A stretch of DNA of 39,380 nucleotides from Planctomycetales bacterium (GCA_027459775.1 DAIDHE010000263.1:1-39380), one strand, 5' to 3'. Counted from the stretch's first letter, positions 23,501 through 33,376 are shown. Translations and numbers: made by a program. The notes: generated by a model not told the origin, from the sequence alone.

Positions 23501-25270
23501 TCACGACCCTGGAATCGGACGAAGGTGCAGCTCCTTGAGCTGCCGGGGATCGACGGTTCCTGGAGCGCCTGTCATCAGGTCGGTCCCGCGCGCCGTCTTG
23601 GGAAACGCGATGCAGTCGCGAATGTTGTCCAGCCCCGAGTACAGCATGACCAGCCGGTCAAACCCCAGCGCGATCCCGCCGTGCGGCGGTGCGCCGTTGC
23701 GGAGGGCGCTCAGCAGGAAGCCAAACTTCTCGTTCGCCTGGTCCGGCGTGAGACCCAGCAGCGTGAAGATCTTGGACTGGATCGCCGGATCGTGGACCCG
23801 GATCGTCCCGCCCCCGCACTCCTCGCCGTTGACCACCAGGTCGTAGGCCTGGGCTCGAACCTTCGAGGGATCGGTATCGAGCAGGTGCAGATCCTCGAAC
23901 AAGGGCATTGTGAACGGGTGGTGTTCGGCGACGTAGCGGTTTTCCTCGGCGTCCCAGGCCAGGAGCGGAAACCGCACGACCCACGAATAATGAAACGAGG
24001 CTTTGTCGTAGAGGTTGAGCTCGGCGGCCAGGCGGCTGCGCAGGCTGGTGAGCGCCAGGCTCGAGATCGACTGGGTATCGGCGACGATCAGGATCAGATC
24101 GCCGGGCTTGGCGTCGAAGACCTGGGTCAGGGCGGCCTTGGCCTCGGGACCGAAGAACTTGGCGATGGGCCCGGTCAGGCCGGCGTCCTCGACCTTGAGC
24201 CACGCGAGCCCCTTGGCGCCCATGCCGGCGATGAATTCGGCCAGGCCGTCGATGTCCTTGCGGCTGTATCGGGCGCCCGCGCCCGGCGCGCAAATGCCCC
24301 GGACTCGCTTGCCGGCCTCGAGCGCCTCGCGAAAGACCTTGAACTCGGTCATGGCGGCGATCGGGGCCAGATCCTTGAGCTCGACGCCATAGCGCAGGTC
24401 CGGCCGGTCGTTGCCGTAGCGTTCCATCACGTCGTGATAATCGAGCCGCGGCAGCGGGAGCTGGAGCTCTTGCCCGGTGAAATCGCGCGCCATCTCGGCG
24501 ACCAGCCGCTCCATGGTGGACGTGACGTCGTGGTCGTCGACGAACGACATCTCGACGTCGAGCTGGGTGAACTCGGGCTGGCGGTTGGCGCGCAGATCCT
24601 CGTCGCGGAAGCATCGGGCGATCTGGAAATAGCGGTCAAAGCCTGCGACCATGAGCAATTGCTTATAAAGCTGGGGCGACTGCGGCAGGGCGTAGAAATG
24701 GCCGGCGTGGACGCGGCTGGCGACCAGGAAGTCGCGCGCCCCCTCGGGCGTGCTGCGGCCCAGGATCGGCGTCTCGACCTCGAGAAAGCCCATGTTCGAC
24801 ATCACCCGCCGCATGAGCTGGGCGAGCCGGTGGCGGGTCTCGAAGATCGCCAGCATCGAGGGCCTGCGCAGGTCGAGATAGCGGTGGGTGAGCCGGAGCT
24901 CTTCGTTGGGGGCGGGCCCGTGCATTTCAAAGGGGGGCGTCGGGGTCGCGTTATAGACGATGAGCTCTTGGGCGCGGAGCTCGATCGCGCCGGTTTTGAG
25001 CTTGGGGTTTTCCTTGCCGGGCAGGCGGCGGGCGACGGTTCCCTTGACCCCGACCACGAATTCGTTTCGCAGCTCGCGCGCCTGGGCCTGGAGCGCGGCC
25101 CCGGCGTCGGGCTCGAACACGACCTGGGTGATCCCGTAGCGGTCGCGCAGGTCGATGAAGACCAGCCCGCCGAAATCGCGATAGGCGTCGACCCAGCCGT
25201 TCAGGGTGGCGCTTTGCCCGATCTGGCCGACGTCGAGCTCGCCGCAGCTGGCAGTACGTTTATAGAGCAT
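23501..25270 (-). CDS. aspS: Aspartyl-tRNA synthetase
   Basis: A 589-residue bacterial-type class II enzyme, close to the usual length of about 590. The N-terminal anticodon-binding OB-fold includes ATLNGWVDAYRDFGGLVFID. Motif 2 is in FRDEDLRANRQPEFTQLDVE. The GAD insertion occupies the middle (IAKFFGPEAKAALTQVFDAK), and motif 3 is GGIALGFDRLVMLYSG near the C-terminus. Because gatA and gatB are present, this could be a non-discriminating AspRS that also charges tRNA(Asn); no gatC or asnS is visible here to decide. The ATG at 25270 is well placed. It is in a run with the thiolase gene. The stop is TGA. Confidence 0.97.
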   Translation of the reverse strand: MLYKRTASCGELDVGQIGQSATLNGWVDAYRDFGGLVFIDLRDRYGITQVVFEPDAGAALQAQARELRNEFVVGVKGTVARRLPGKENPKLKTGAIELRAQELIVYNATPTPPFEMHGPAPNEELRLTHRYLDLRRPSMLAIFETRHRLAQLMRRVMSNMGFLEVETPILGRSTPEGARDFLVASRVHAGHFYALPQSPQLYKQLLMVAGFDRYFQIARCFRDEDLRANRQPEFTQLDVEMSFVDDHDVTSTMERLVAEMARDFTGQELQLPLPRLDYHDVMERYGNDRPDLRYGVELKDLAPIAAMTEFKVFREALEAGKRVRGICAPGAGARYSRKDIDGLAEFIAGMGAKGLAWLKVEDAGLTGPIAKFFGPEAKAALTQVFDAKPGDLILIVADTQSISSLALTSLRSRLAAELNLYDKASFHYSWVVRFPLLAWDAEENRYVAEHHPFTMPLFEDLHLLDTDPSKVRAQAYDLVVNGEECGGGTIRVHDPAIQSKIFTLLGLTPDQANEKFGFLLSALRNGAPPHGGIALGFDRLVMLYSGLDNIRDCIAFPKTARGTDLMTGAPGTVDPRQLKELHLRPIPGS

Positions 25271-25411
25271 GGTGCGCTAGCGATTGATCGTTTGATGGAT
25301 GGACCTCACACGATGGGTCACGATACCGCCCGACGGCGCGGAGCGTCAAGGACGGCGAAGCGGGCGCGCGGGCCGCGAGGTTGGCCGCGGCTGGTCGATT
25401 GCATCGGGCGG

Positions 25412-26176
25412 CTAGGAACGGTCGAGGTACTCTCGCGCCCAGGCGGCGTCCTCGGCCGACAGGCTCGGTTCGGGCTCGCCTCGGTAGATAAAATGTTCAT
25501 ACCCTGGTCCGTCGTGGGCTCGATGGAGCGCCTCTTGCAGGTCGACCGGGGCCGCCTGGTCGGGCGCGTGGAGTGGAATGGGGACGACGGGCAATCGATC
25601 GCGGAGCCCGATGGGCCAGAAATCGGCCGCTCGACGTTTCTCGGCCCTGCTCACCATCACCGAATAGTCGCAGGGGGGGCGGCCCTCCTGGGGCATGGGC
25701 GACCAACCGCGCAAGAGGTCGATCTCGACCAGATGAGCGGGGCTTCGTAGCCGCTCGCGCCGTTTCGCGAGATACTGTTCGCGATCGTCGCCGGCTCGCT
25801 TGTTGGAGGGGCTCAAGAGCTCGATCACGGTCACAAGCTCGCGTCCTTGCCGATCGCGGACCTCAAGGTACGGAACCCTCTCGACCTCCTGTTCAGGCAG
25901 AAAGACAAGGGCGGGAGCCTCGATGGTCCCGACCGCGGGCCGGCCGGCCTCGCCCCCCACGGACTCGACCAGCGACAGGCCGGCCGTTCCCAGTCTCGAC
26001 CGCGGCGCCCCGGTCAAGTCATGGATAGAGATATGCTCTTCGAGTTGAACGATGTACTTGGGCCCGACCCGAGGCGCGAGCAATCGACGCAACGCCGAGA
26101 GGAACTCGGTATGAAAATCGAGCCAGAGCGCGGTCTGTTCGAAAAAGGGGTTCATCCCCGGAAACGGCGACGGCAT
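25412..26176 (-). CDS. DUF4058 family protein
   Basis: A 254-residue protein of the DUF4058 family, common in planctomycetes and cyanobacteria and of unknown function. It starts with the hallmark MPSPFPGMNPFFEQ and continues WLDFHTEFLSALRRLLAPRV. The middle has LEVRDRQGRELVTVIELLSP then SNKRAGDDREQYLAKRRERL, resembling a restriction-endonuclease-like E-x-x-SP-x-NK patch, and a PAHLVEIDLLRGW block follows. The ATG at 26176 was chosen because the hallmark begins there; the frame extends upstream without support. The stop is TAG. It is divergent from the hydrolase-NamZ gene across a 263-nt gap. A nuclease-like fold is a plausible guess only. Confidence 0.85.
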   Translation of the reverse strand: MPSPFPGMNPFFEQTALWLDFHTEFLSALRRLLAPRVGPKYIVQLEEHISIHDLTGAPRSRLGTAGLSLVESVGGEAGRPAVGTIEAPALVFLPEQEVERVPYLEVRDRQGRELVTVIELLSPSNKRAGDDREQYLAKRRERLRSPAHLVEIDLLRGWSPMPQEGRPPCDYSVMVSRAEKRRAADFWPIGLRDRLPVVPIPLHAPDQAAPVDLQEALHRAHDGPGYEHFIYRGEPEPSLSAEDAAWAREYLDRS

Positions 26177-26439
26177 GGCGCGTCTCGCGGCTTTCGATTC
26201 ACGAGCCATCTCGCGATTCTCACTGGTACACACCGGCGTCGATCGTATCACGAATCGCCGACCCAGACCAATCTCACGATCGAGCGCTCTCGCTCTCGGT
26301 ACCGAGCCAGGTCGAGCGGAACGAAAAGCGATGCGGCCGCGGGTTCGGTCGCGTCTTCCCGGTTGCATCCGCCGGCTCGGGCGGCGACGATCAGGGCTCG
26401 CGAATGTTCACGACCTTCCAGCCCCGAGAGACCTTCCCC

Positions 26440-28839
26440 ATGACCAAGGCTCGCGCCCGCGCCGTCGTTGCGTACACGTTCGTCGCCGCGGTGTTTTCCC
26501 TGTTCATGTCGAGCCGCGTCCACGCCCAGCTCGCGAGCGCGGACCCTGTGAGCCTGGGGCTCGACCCGGAGCGGCTCAGGCGGATCGACGCCGCCATCGA
26601 CCGGGCAATCGACCACGACGAGATCCCCGGCGTGGTCGTCGTGGTCGGGCGCAAGGGCAAGATCGTCTACGCCCGCGCGGCGGGTTTTCGGGCGCTCAAG
26701 CCCACCCCCGAGCCCATGACCCGCGACACCGTCTTTGACATGGCGTCGCTCACCAAGCCCATCGCGACGGCGACCTCGCTCATGATCCTGATCGAGGAAG
26801 CCGCGATCCGCCTGGGCGACCCCCTCGTGCGCCATTTGCCTGAATTCAGCAACCACGGTAAGCGCTCGATCACGATCGAGGAGTTGCTCCGCCATCGCGC
26901 GGGGCTGGTTCCCGACAACCCGATCGGCGACTTCGCGAATGGTCCCGAAAAGGGGTGGGAGCAAATGGCCCAGATCGATCTCGAGGCTCCGCCCGGCGCG
27001 CGGTTTCGCTATTCCGACGTGGGGTTCATGATCCTGGGCCGGCTGGTCGAGCGACAGAGCGGCATGACCCTCGACCAGTTCGCGAAGCAGCGCATCTTTG
27101 ACGTGGCGGGCATGACGTCGGCGCATTTTCGGCCGGCCGGCAAGCCGGTGGACGTGCCGGTCGAGCGAATCGCGCCGACCGAGCCCGACGCGAAGGGCGT
27201 GATGCTGCGCGGAGTCGTCCACGACCCCCGCGCGCGAGCGCTCGGCGGGGTCGCCGGGCACGCGGGGCTCTTTGCCGCGGCCGACGACGTCGCGACCTTC
27301 GCCGCCACCATCCTCGCGAATGGCCTGGCCCCAAACGGCCGCCGCCTGCTCGCCCCGCTCACGGTCCGGTTGATGACCAGCCCCGGCGACACGCCCGAGG
27401 GCGAGCGCAGAGGGCTCGGCTGGGACGTTGAGACGAGCTACAGCAGCCCCCGCGGGGCGCTCTTCGGGCCCACCAGCTTCGGCCATACCGGCTTCACCGG
27501 CACGAGCCTCTGGATTGATCCCGAGACCGAGATGTTTGTCGTGATCCTGGCCAGCCGCCTGCATCCCGACGGCAAGGGGGGCTCGCCGACGGCCCTACGA
27601 TCGCGGATCGCCACGCTGGCCGCGGCGGCACTCGTCGCCGAAACGCCCCGGCCGGCCGTCACGAGCGCCCCGCCCGCCATTGCCCATCGGCCCCGCTCGC
27701 GCCCGGCGCTACCGGCCGTTCTGTGCGGCGTCGACGTCCTCGAGCAAGAGGGTTTCAAACCCCTGCAAGGGCTGCGGGTCGGGCTGATCACCAATCACAC
27801 CGGGCTCACGCGGGACGGCCGCTCGACGATCGACGTGCTGCGCAAGGCCAAGGGAGTGACGCTCGTCCGGCTGTTTTCTCCCGAGCACGGAATCCGAGGC
27901 GCTGTCGACGCCAGGGTTCCCAGCTCGGTCGACCAGGCGACGGGGCTGCCGATCGTGAGCCTCTACGACCAGGCTCGAAAACCCTCCAAGAGCGACCTCG
28001 AGGGGCTCGACGCCCTGGTTTATGACATCCAAGACATCGGATCACGTTTTTACACCTATATTACAACGCTGGGATTGGCGCTCGAGGCGGCGGCCGAGTC
28101 GGGCAAGAAGTTCGTGGTTCTGGATCGGCCCAATCCCATTGGCGGAACCCTGGTCTCGGGCCCGGTGCGCGACCCCGACCAGGAATCGTTCATCGCCTAC
28201 CACCGGCTGCCGGTCCGCCATGGCATGACGGCCGGCGAGCTGGCGCGGCTCTACAACGCCGAGCGCAAGATCGGCGCGACTCTCGAGGTCGTCCGCGTTC
28301 AGGGCTGGACGCGCGAGATGCTCTATGACGCCACGGGTCTGGTGTGGGTGAACCCCTCGCCCAATATTCGCAATCTGACGGAGGCGATTCTTTACCCTGG
28401 CCTAGGGATGCTTGAGGCGACCAACCTGGCCACTGGCCGGGGCACGGATACGCCGTTCGAGCGGGTGGGAGCACCCTGGATCGATCCCCGGGCGTTCGCC
28501 CGGGAGCTCAATGTTGCGATGATCCCCGGCGTCCATTTCACGCCGATCCATTTCACGCCCAGCGAGCGGCAGTACAAAGGCGAGCGCTGCGGCGGCGTCT
28601 TCATCGCCGTGACCGAGCGGACCGCGCTCGACCCGATCCGGCTCGGCCTCGAGCTCGCACACGCCTTGCATGCGCTTTATCCTCACGACTGGAAGCCATC
28701 GGGGCTGATGCGGTTGATCGCCAGCAAACAGACCTGCGACGACATCGCCGCCGGCAAGCCCACCGAAGCGGTGATGGCCCGTTATTCGCAAGCCCTGGCG
28801 GATTTCCTGCCGATTCGCCGCCGTTATTTGCTCTATTGA
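26440..28839 (+). CDS. Serine hydrolase (class C beta-lactamase-like) fused to NamZ exo-beta-N-acetylmuramidase (DUF1343)
   Basis: A 799-residue secreted two-domain enzyme. An N-terminal signal peptide (about residues 1-30, ending HAQ) is followed by a beta-lactamase-fold domain (about 35-405) with S103-x-x-K106 in MASLTKPIAT, a YSD motif in RFRYSDVGF and H349-T-G in GHTGFTGTSL. The second domain (about 427-799) is DUF1343/NamZ: VGLITNHTG, LFSPEHGIRG with E482, VYDIQDIGSRFYTYI, DRPNPIGG, then EATNLATGRGTDTPFE. In Bacillus the separate NamZ (YbbC) and serine hydrolase (YbbE) genes adjoin in muropeptide recycling, so the fusion suggests peptidoglycan-fragment degradation outside the cytoplasmic membrane. 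A start at ATG 26404 adds 12 residues; 26440 gives the cleaner signal. The stop is TGA. Confidence 0.93.
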   Translation: MTKARARAVVAYTFVAAVFSLFMSSRVHAQLASADPVSLGLDPERLRRIDAAIDRAIDHDEIPGVVVVVGRKGKIVYARAAGFRALKPTPEPMTRDTVFDMASLTKPIATATSLMILIEEAAIRLGDPLVRHLPEFSNHGKRSITIEELLRHRAGLVPDNPIGDFANGPEKGWEQMAQIDLEAPPGARFRYSDVGFMILGRLVERQSGMTLDQFAKQRIFDVAGMTSAHFRPAGKPVDVPVERIAPTEPDAKGVMLRGVVHDPRARALGGVAGHAGLFAAADDVATFAATILANGLAPNGRRLLAPLTVRLMTSPGDTPEGERRGLGWDVETSYSSPRGALFGPTSFGHTGFTGTSLWIDPETEMFVVILASRLHPDGKGGSPTALRSRIATLAAAALVAETPRPAVTSAPPAIAHRPRSRPALPAVLCGVDVLEQEGFKPLQGLRVGLITNHTGLTRDGRSTIDVLRKAKGVTLVRLFSPEHGIRGAVDARVPSSVDQATGLPIVSLYDQARKPSKSDLEGLDALVYDIQDIGSRFYTYITTLGLALEAAAESGKKFVVLDRPNPIGGTLVSGPVRDPDQESFIAYHRLPVRHGMTAGELARLYNAERKIGATLEVVRVQGWTREMLYDATGLVWVNPSPNIRNLTEAILYPGLGMLEATNLATGRGTDTPFERVGAPWIDPRAFARELNVAMIPGVHFTPIHFTPSERQYKGERCGGVFIAVTERTALDPIRLGLELAHALHALYPHDWKPSGLMRLIASKQTCDDIAAGKPTEAVMARYSQALADFLPIRRRYLLY

Positions 28840-28922
28840 GCCCACGACCCGCATGCTCAATCACGACGCGTGACCTAGGCGCTCTTTGCGTGTCCTTGAT
28901 TGTCATCTGGTTTTCTTCGCGG

Positions 28923-30485
28923 TCACTCCCTCGCGAGTTGCCAGGCGTGAAAGAGGATGGCTAACGGCCGGTCGGAGGTGATCATGACCCCAAGATGGCG
29001 GGCTCCCTTCCTGCTTCTTCGCCGCCGGAGGAGCTCCATCAAGTCGGGCGACGAGGCGAGCTCGTGCCAGCTAAGTGGTTCCATGACGAGGTATCCTGGG
29101 TGTTGCGCGATCGCCTGCGCGAAGATGTCGGGAGCGATCGCCTGGCACTGGCAAAAGTCCAAGAGATTGAATCGGAAGGCCGCGTATTTTGACCAGCGGC
29201 TCCGTTCGAGAAACGCCTCGACCTCATCCTCTACGGAGGAATCGGGAATTGGATTGCTTCGACCTCCCATGAGTTCCATCAGAAGCCCGAACGCGGCGGG
29301 GGCGACTTTGCTCAAGGTGTCAAGGTGCGAGAGCGCCGTCCGGGGATCACGCGTGAGTGCTCGGGCGTAGGGGAGCAGGCGCTGGCGGAGTCGAGCTCCG
29401 CGGTCGTCCCAGGAATTGCGAAAAAGGTGATACAAGTGCCGACCGAGGAGTTTCTTCGTGGGCGAGCCGACGGGAGTCGAAAAGAAGGCATCCGGGCCAT
29501 GCAAGAGCCGATCGATGAGGTTCTCCGGACAGATCCTTCGCAGGCCCTTCATGACGCACTCGGCATAGTCGACCCGGTTGAGCGCGTCGCTCACGTCGAG
29601 CGCGGATGTGAGTGCAAGCCGCTCGGCCTCGAGCCGGTAGGATACGGCCTTCTTGCGCACCGCCCGACCGTTCGCCCACATGCCATTCCCGGATGCGGCG
29701 AGCAGGATTTGGATCCATGAGTCGGGATCCAGACGAAGGGGCGATCCCTGGAGGGCATCGACGTCTGTCATGATCACATCCCAGCGCTTTAGTCGCCGCG
29801 CCGCGCGCCATCGCCAGTTCGCGGCGGCGAGGACGAGCTCGGTGGCGACGCCCGGCGAGAGCAGGTCGGCGAGTCGCTCGCAAACGAGTCCGGTCTCGTC
29901 GAGCTCGGCCTCTCGTCTCACGAGCTCTTGAATTCGTCGCGCCGACGGACCGAGCGCCCGCAGCCCGCGAATGAGCCAACCGACCGCCTGCTCGTCACGG
30001 GCGCCAGGGGCGGCGACGCGCAGCCAATAAAGCTGGAGAAACACCTCCTCGGTCGGCGTGCCGTGTTCGAGCCGTTCGAGCAGCCTCTCGTAGGCCAAGG
30101 TCACGTCGCCTTCGCGGGCCGTCTCCCAGACATCGGCGGTACGCCGACCTCGACCGGGCACGGGAGCGGTCGGATTGGGATCGAGGTCGCTCTCGACGAC
30201 GATGTCACGAGGATTGGGCGCGGCCGACCGCTCGGCGCTGCGAACGACCCTGCTTTCGAACGATTGAATCCAGAGCGGGGGCAGGGTTCCAGAGTTCCGA
30301 GCGGCCTCATAGGCTTCGCGGATTCGGCGGAACGCCTCGGGAGCGTGCTCCGGTTTGAATCTGCGAATCAGGTTGTGATAGGCGCGTCGCACCTCACGCT
30401 CGGACGCCCCGCGCGCGACGCCGAGAAGCTTGTACGGGTCGCGCGGCCAGGTCGAGGGGTTGTCGGACGGTAAATGGTCGCTCAT
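28923..30485 (-). CDS. J-domain-like protein, probable HscC co-chaperone
   Basis: A 520-residue protein. The N-terminus (about residues 16-62) is a J-domain (DPYKLLGVARGASEREVRRA, then YHNLIRRFKPEHAPEAFRRI). The catalytic HPD tripeptide is replaced by K44-P45-E46, so it resembles the E. coli DjlB/DjlC class, whose J regions also deviate. The remaining 450 residues are leucine/arginine-rich and helical with no recognised domain. ATG 30485 was chosen because upstream in-frame codons from 30581 are low-complexity. It is the last gene of a three-gene minus-strand cluster beginning with the HscC-like Hsp70. It probably targets or recruits a client to HscC rather than stimulating ATP hydrolysis in the usual way (inference). 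The stop is TGA. Confidence 0.75.
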   Translation of the reverse strand: MSDHLPSDNPSTWPRDPYKLLGVARGASEREVRRAYHNLIRRFKPEHAPEAFRRIREAYEAARNSGTLPPLWIQSFESRVVRSAERSAAPNPRDIVVESDLDPNPTAPVPGRGRRTADVWETAREGDVTLAYERLLERLEHGTPTEEVFLQLYWLRVAAPGARDEQAVGWLIRGLRALGPSARRIQELVRREAELDETGLVCERLADLLSPGVATELVLAAANWRWRAARRLKRWDVIMTDVDALQGSPLRLDPDSWIQILLAASGNGMWANGRAVRKKAVSYRLEAERLALTSALDVSDALNRVDYAECVMKGLRRICPENLIDRLLHGPDAFFSTPVGSPTKKLLGRHLYHLFRNSWDDRGARLRQRLLPYARALTRDPRTALSHLDTLSKVAPAAFGLLMELMGGRSNPIPDSSVEDEVEAFLERSRWSKYAAFRFNLLDFCQCQAIAPDIFAQAIAQHPGYLVMEPLSWHELASSPDLMELLRRRRSRKGARHLGVMITSDRPLAILFHAWQLARE

Positions 30486-30639
30486 GACTTGTCCCGCCCC
30501 GACCTTGTCGGGCACAGATTGCCGTGGGCTGTTTCTCGAACCTGATTCCGAGTCTGAGCCGTCGGCGTCGGGGCGGCGCATCGGGCCGCGGTATCCAAGG
30601 GCTGAATCCAGATCTCATTGGACTCCGTGGTCATGGCAT

Positions 30640-31344
30640 TCAGGGAGTTTGCCGCCGGAGGTAACGTCGATTCGCGCGCGTTCTGTACCAGGAGTACAGG
30701 CGCCCCAGCATCCACGGGCTCGGGTGCCGGGCGACTTGCTTCAGATAAACGGGCGAGAGCCTGGCAATGTCGCGGTGGCGACGAACCAGCTCGCGACGCG
30801 CCTGGTAGCGCTCGAGGTCGGTGAGCGCGGGGTCTTGCCGGAATTGCATCGCCAGCTCGCGCGAGCGAGGCGCACGCGCTTCGAGCGGCAAGACAAACAG
30901 TGCGAGGACGTCGTCGATCAGCCGCGCCGCCACCGGCGACCCGACGATGATCGAGGCCGGGTCGAGGCTCAGACCGGGCTCGAGATCCCGGAGCCGGGCG
31001 AGGAGCGACTCGCGACCTTCGCAAGTGTTGTGAAGCGCCCGCCAGTGTTCCACGCGATCGGGAGGTGGAATCGTGAAGAAATCAGTCGCGAACTCTTCGA
31101 TCTGTTCGAGGAGCCTTCCCGTTTCGGCGGTGAGATCGTCGGCCAGGAGCGAGACATCCCCGAGCCGCCGCCCGGAGACGGCGAGGATCGCCTCGTGGGT
31201 TGCTGGATCGGGGAGATAATCGTCGTCGCGGAGCTTCTGTAAGACCGCGGCCGTGGCCGCGTCGGGTGCGACCGGGGATTGAAGCCCGAGCCGGTCCGCG
31301 GCGGCTCGAAGGAACAAGGCTTCGGCGCTCTTACCAGGGGCCAT
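30640..31344 (-). CDS. Conserved-type hypothetical protein in the hscC operon
   Basis: A 234-residue protein with no recognised domain. It is rich in charged helical segments (LLEQIEEFATDFFTIPPPDR, RDLEPGLSLDPASIIVGSPV) and ends in a strongly basic stretch (WYRTRANRRYLRRQ). There is no signal or membrane segment. The ATG overlaps the last 14 nt of the HscC-like gene, so translation is coupled. The J-like gene follows after 154 nt. A role as adaptor or client of the chaperone pair is plausible but unproven. The stop is TGA. Confidence 0.75.
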   Translation of the reverse strand: MAPGKSAEALFLRAAADRLGLQSPVAPDAATAAVLQKLRDDDYLPDPATHEAILAVSGRRLGDVSLLADDLTAETGRLLEQIEEFATDFFTIPPPDRVEHWRALHNTCEGRESLLARLRDLEPGLSLDPASIIVGSPVAARLIDDVLALFVLPLEARAPRSRELAMQFRQDPALTDLERYQARRELVRRHRDIARLSPVYLKQVARHPSPWMLGRLYSWYRTRANRRYLRRQTP

Positions 31345-33088
31345 CGGCGGTCTCCTCGCTCTCGTCTCCCTCGGACGGTTCCTGGCTGTCGAGGTAGTCC
31401 TTCAGAGCTTGCCGATGCCGTTCGATGACGACGGGGTCGCCTTGTTCGAGCGCTTCCTCGAAGCCATCGAGCAGGCCGCCGATGATCCGCCGGGCATCGG
31501 CGCCCAGCTGGCCGAAAAGGCGTTCCGCGCGCCGGAGCAAGAAGCGGTTTTGCGCCTCCTCGCGCGGGTGGGTCTTGAGCGACTGCATCGCCTTGACCGC
31601 CTTTGCAATATCGGCCGCGGACATCCCCCGGGCGTAGCGCGTCACGACGTGGGTGACCGTCTGCCGGGTCGCGCTCACGGTCGCCTCGACTTCGAGCACC
31701 CCGTTGAGATCGTAGGTGAACCGGACCTCGAGCTCCTGACCCGCGGGCCCAAGTGGGATTCCGTTAAGTTCGAACTCGCCGAGCCTCAGATTGTCCGCGA
31801 CTCGGCGCGCCTCCCCCTGATAGAGCTGGATGGTCACTTTCGTCTGATTTGGATCAACCGTCTGGAGTTTCTGAACGCGGCTGACTGGGATCGTGGTGTT
31901 CCGGTGGATGATCGGCAGGAAATAGCCGTCCCGGCGCTCAAGTCCAAAGTGCTTGGATATATGGATTCCCAGTGAGAAGGGGGCGACATCGGTGACGACG
32001 ATGTCGTCGACGCTCGCATCGCGCGCGATCAGCCCGGCTTGCACGGCGGCCCCGAGGGCGACCACTTCGTCGGGGTTGAGCCCGCAAAGCGGAGGGCTGG
32101 GAAACATTGATGCGATTCGCTCGACGACCCGGGGCATCCGGGTCGCGCCGCCGACCAGGATGACCTCGTTGATGTCCCCCCGGCCCAGGCCGGCATCGCC
32201 CAGCGCGCGCCGAATGGGCATCTCGACCCGGGCCATCAGGGGCTCGGTCCAGCGCCCGAACTCGTCTCTCGTGATCGTCTCGATCCGTGCGTCGTCGCCG
32301 ATGCCGCCGGAACGGTCCGGAATCCGAACCGTCGCGGAACCCTGCCGCGAGAGGACGCGCTTTGCCGTCTCGCTCTCCCAGATCAGTCGAGAGACCAGCT
32401 TTGGCGACTCCAGCTCGGCGCGTTCGAATCCTTGCCCGCATCGCTCGAGGAGACGTGCGGCCATCGCGCGGGTAAAGTCCTCGCCCCCAAGAATCGCTTC
32501 TCCGGCCGAAGCCCGGACCTCGATCGCTCCGTCCATGACGTCGACGACCGAGACGTCGCACGTACCCCCTCCCAGATCAAAAATCAGCAGGACGCGTTCC
32601 GAGCCGGGGTCGCGGAACCCATACGCGAGCGCGGCCGCCGTCGGCTCGTTCAGGATCCTCTCAACCTTGAGTCCCGCGATGCGGCCGGCGGTCAGCGTCG
32701 CCTTGCGTTGATCGTCGTTGAAGTACGCGGGGACGGTGATCACCGCGCGGGTGATCGGTTCGCCAAGGTACGCCTCGGCGTCTTGCTTGAGCGATCGAAG
32801 CACGAGCGCGGACAGCTCCTCCGGGGTGAATGCCAGGCCCGCCAATCGTGTCTTCCACTCGATGCCCATCTTTCGCTTGAACTGCGAGGTGCATCGGTCC
32901 GGGTGCGTCACCATGAGTTCCCTGGCCGTCCGCCCCACGACGACGTGACCATCCAGGTCCACGCCCACGACCGAGGGAGTCAGAATCTCGCCCAGCGCGT
33001 TCGGGATGAGCCGAGGCTCTTCCCCGTCGAGCATCGCGGCCGCCGAGTTGGTTGTTCCCAGGTCGATACCGATGACAATGTCCGGCAC
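31331..33088 (-). CDS. hscC: HscC-like Hsp70 chaperone
   Basis: A 585-residue Hsp70 shorter than DnaK (about 640), close in length and motif order to E. coli HscC. ATPase signatures are IGIDLGTTNSAA near the start, VPAYFNDDQRKATLTAGRIA, FDLGGGTCDVSVVDV, and VILVGGATRMPRVVERIA. The substrate-binding part begins with DVAPFSLGIHISKHFG and IIHRNTTIPVSRVQKLQTVD, and the lid is truncated. GGTCD replaces the common GGTFD. The start is GTG. The stop overlaps the next gene by 14 nt, so the three-gene run (Hsp70, unknown, J-like) is a probable operon. The 288-nt upstream region has no gene and should hold its promoter. Confidence 0.88.
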   Translation of the reverse strand: MPDIVIGIDLGTTNSAAAMLDGEEPRLIPNALGEILTPSVVGVDLDGHVVVGRTARELMVTHPDRCTSQFKRKMGIEWKTRLAGLAFTPEELSALVLRSLKQDAEAYLGEPITRAVITVPAYFNDDQRKATLTAGRIAGLKVERILNEPTAAALAYGFRDPGSERVLLIFDLGGGTCDVSVVDVMDGAIEVRASAGEAILGGEDFTRAMAARLLERCGQGFERAELESPKLVSRLIWESETAKRVLSRQGSATVRIPDRSGGIGDDARIETITRDEFGRWTEPLMARVEMPIRRALGDAGLGRGDINEVILVGGATRMPRVVERIASMFPSPPLCGLNPDEVVALGAAVQAGLIARDASVDDIVVTDVAPFSLGIHISKHFGLERRDGYFLPIIHRNTTIPVSRVQKLQTVDPNQTKVTIQLYQGEARRVADNLRLGEFELNGIPLGPAGQELEVRFTYDLNGVLEVEATVSATRQTVTHVVTRYARGMSAADIAKAVKAMQSLKTHPREEAQNRFLLRRAERLFGQLGADARRIIGGLLDGFEEALEQGDPVVIERHRQALKDYLDSQEPSEGDESEETADGPW

Positions 33089-33376
33089 GCGAGTTCACCC
33101 TGTTGCCTACGCGCGATCGACTGTCGGCTTGACGATGGCGTTCCATGATAACGCCCAAGCAGTCCGACGATCGACCCATGACCGAGGAAAGCCGGCGTTG
33201 ACCGTTGGCGGGTTTTGGAGGACAGGTTCGAGAAGAACAGCTCGGGGTAGCGATCGAAGGGGCAGCGATCGCAGGCACCCCTCATTTGCCCCGGCGGTTC
33301 ATCGACCAACAAGGGCGCCATGACGCTGAAGGCGAGAGGCGGGTGTGCTTGATTGATCCCTCCGCCATCCGCCGTA

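Noticed and set aside
23099-25750. Plus-strand frame of 883 codons opposite aspS and the thiolase gene
   Set aside because: It overlaps two clear minus-strand enzymes and shows no protein family.
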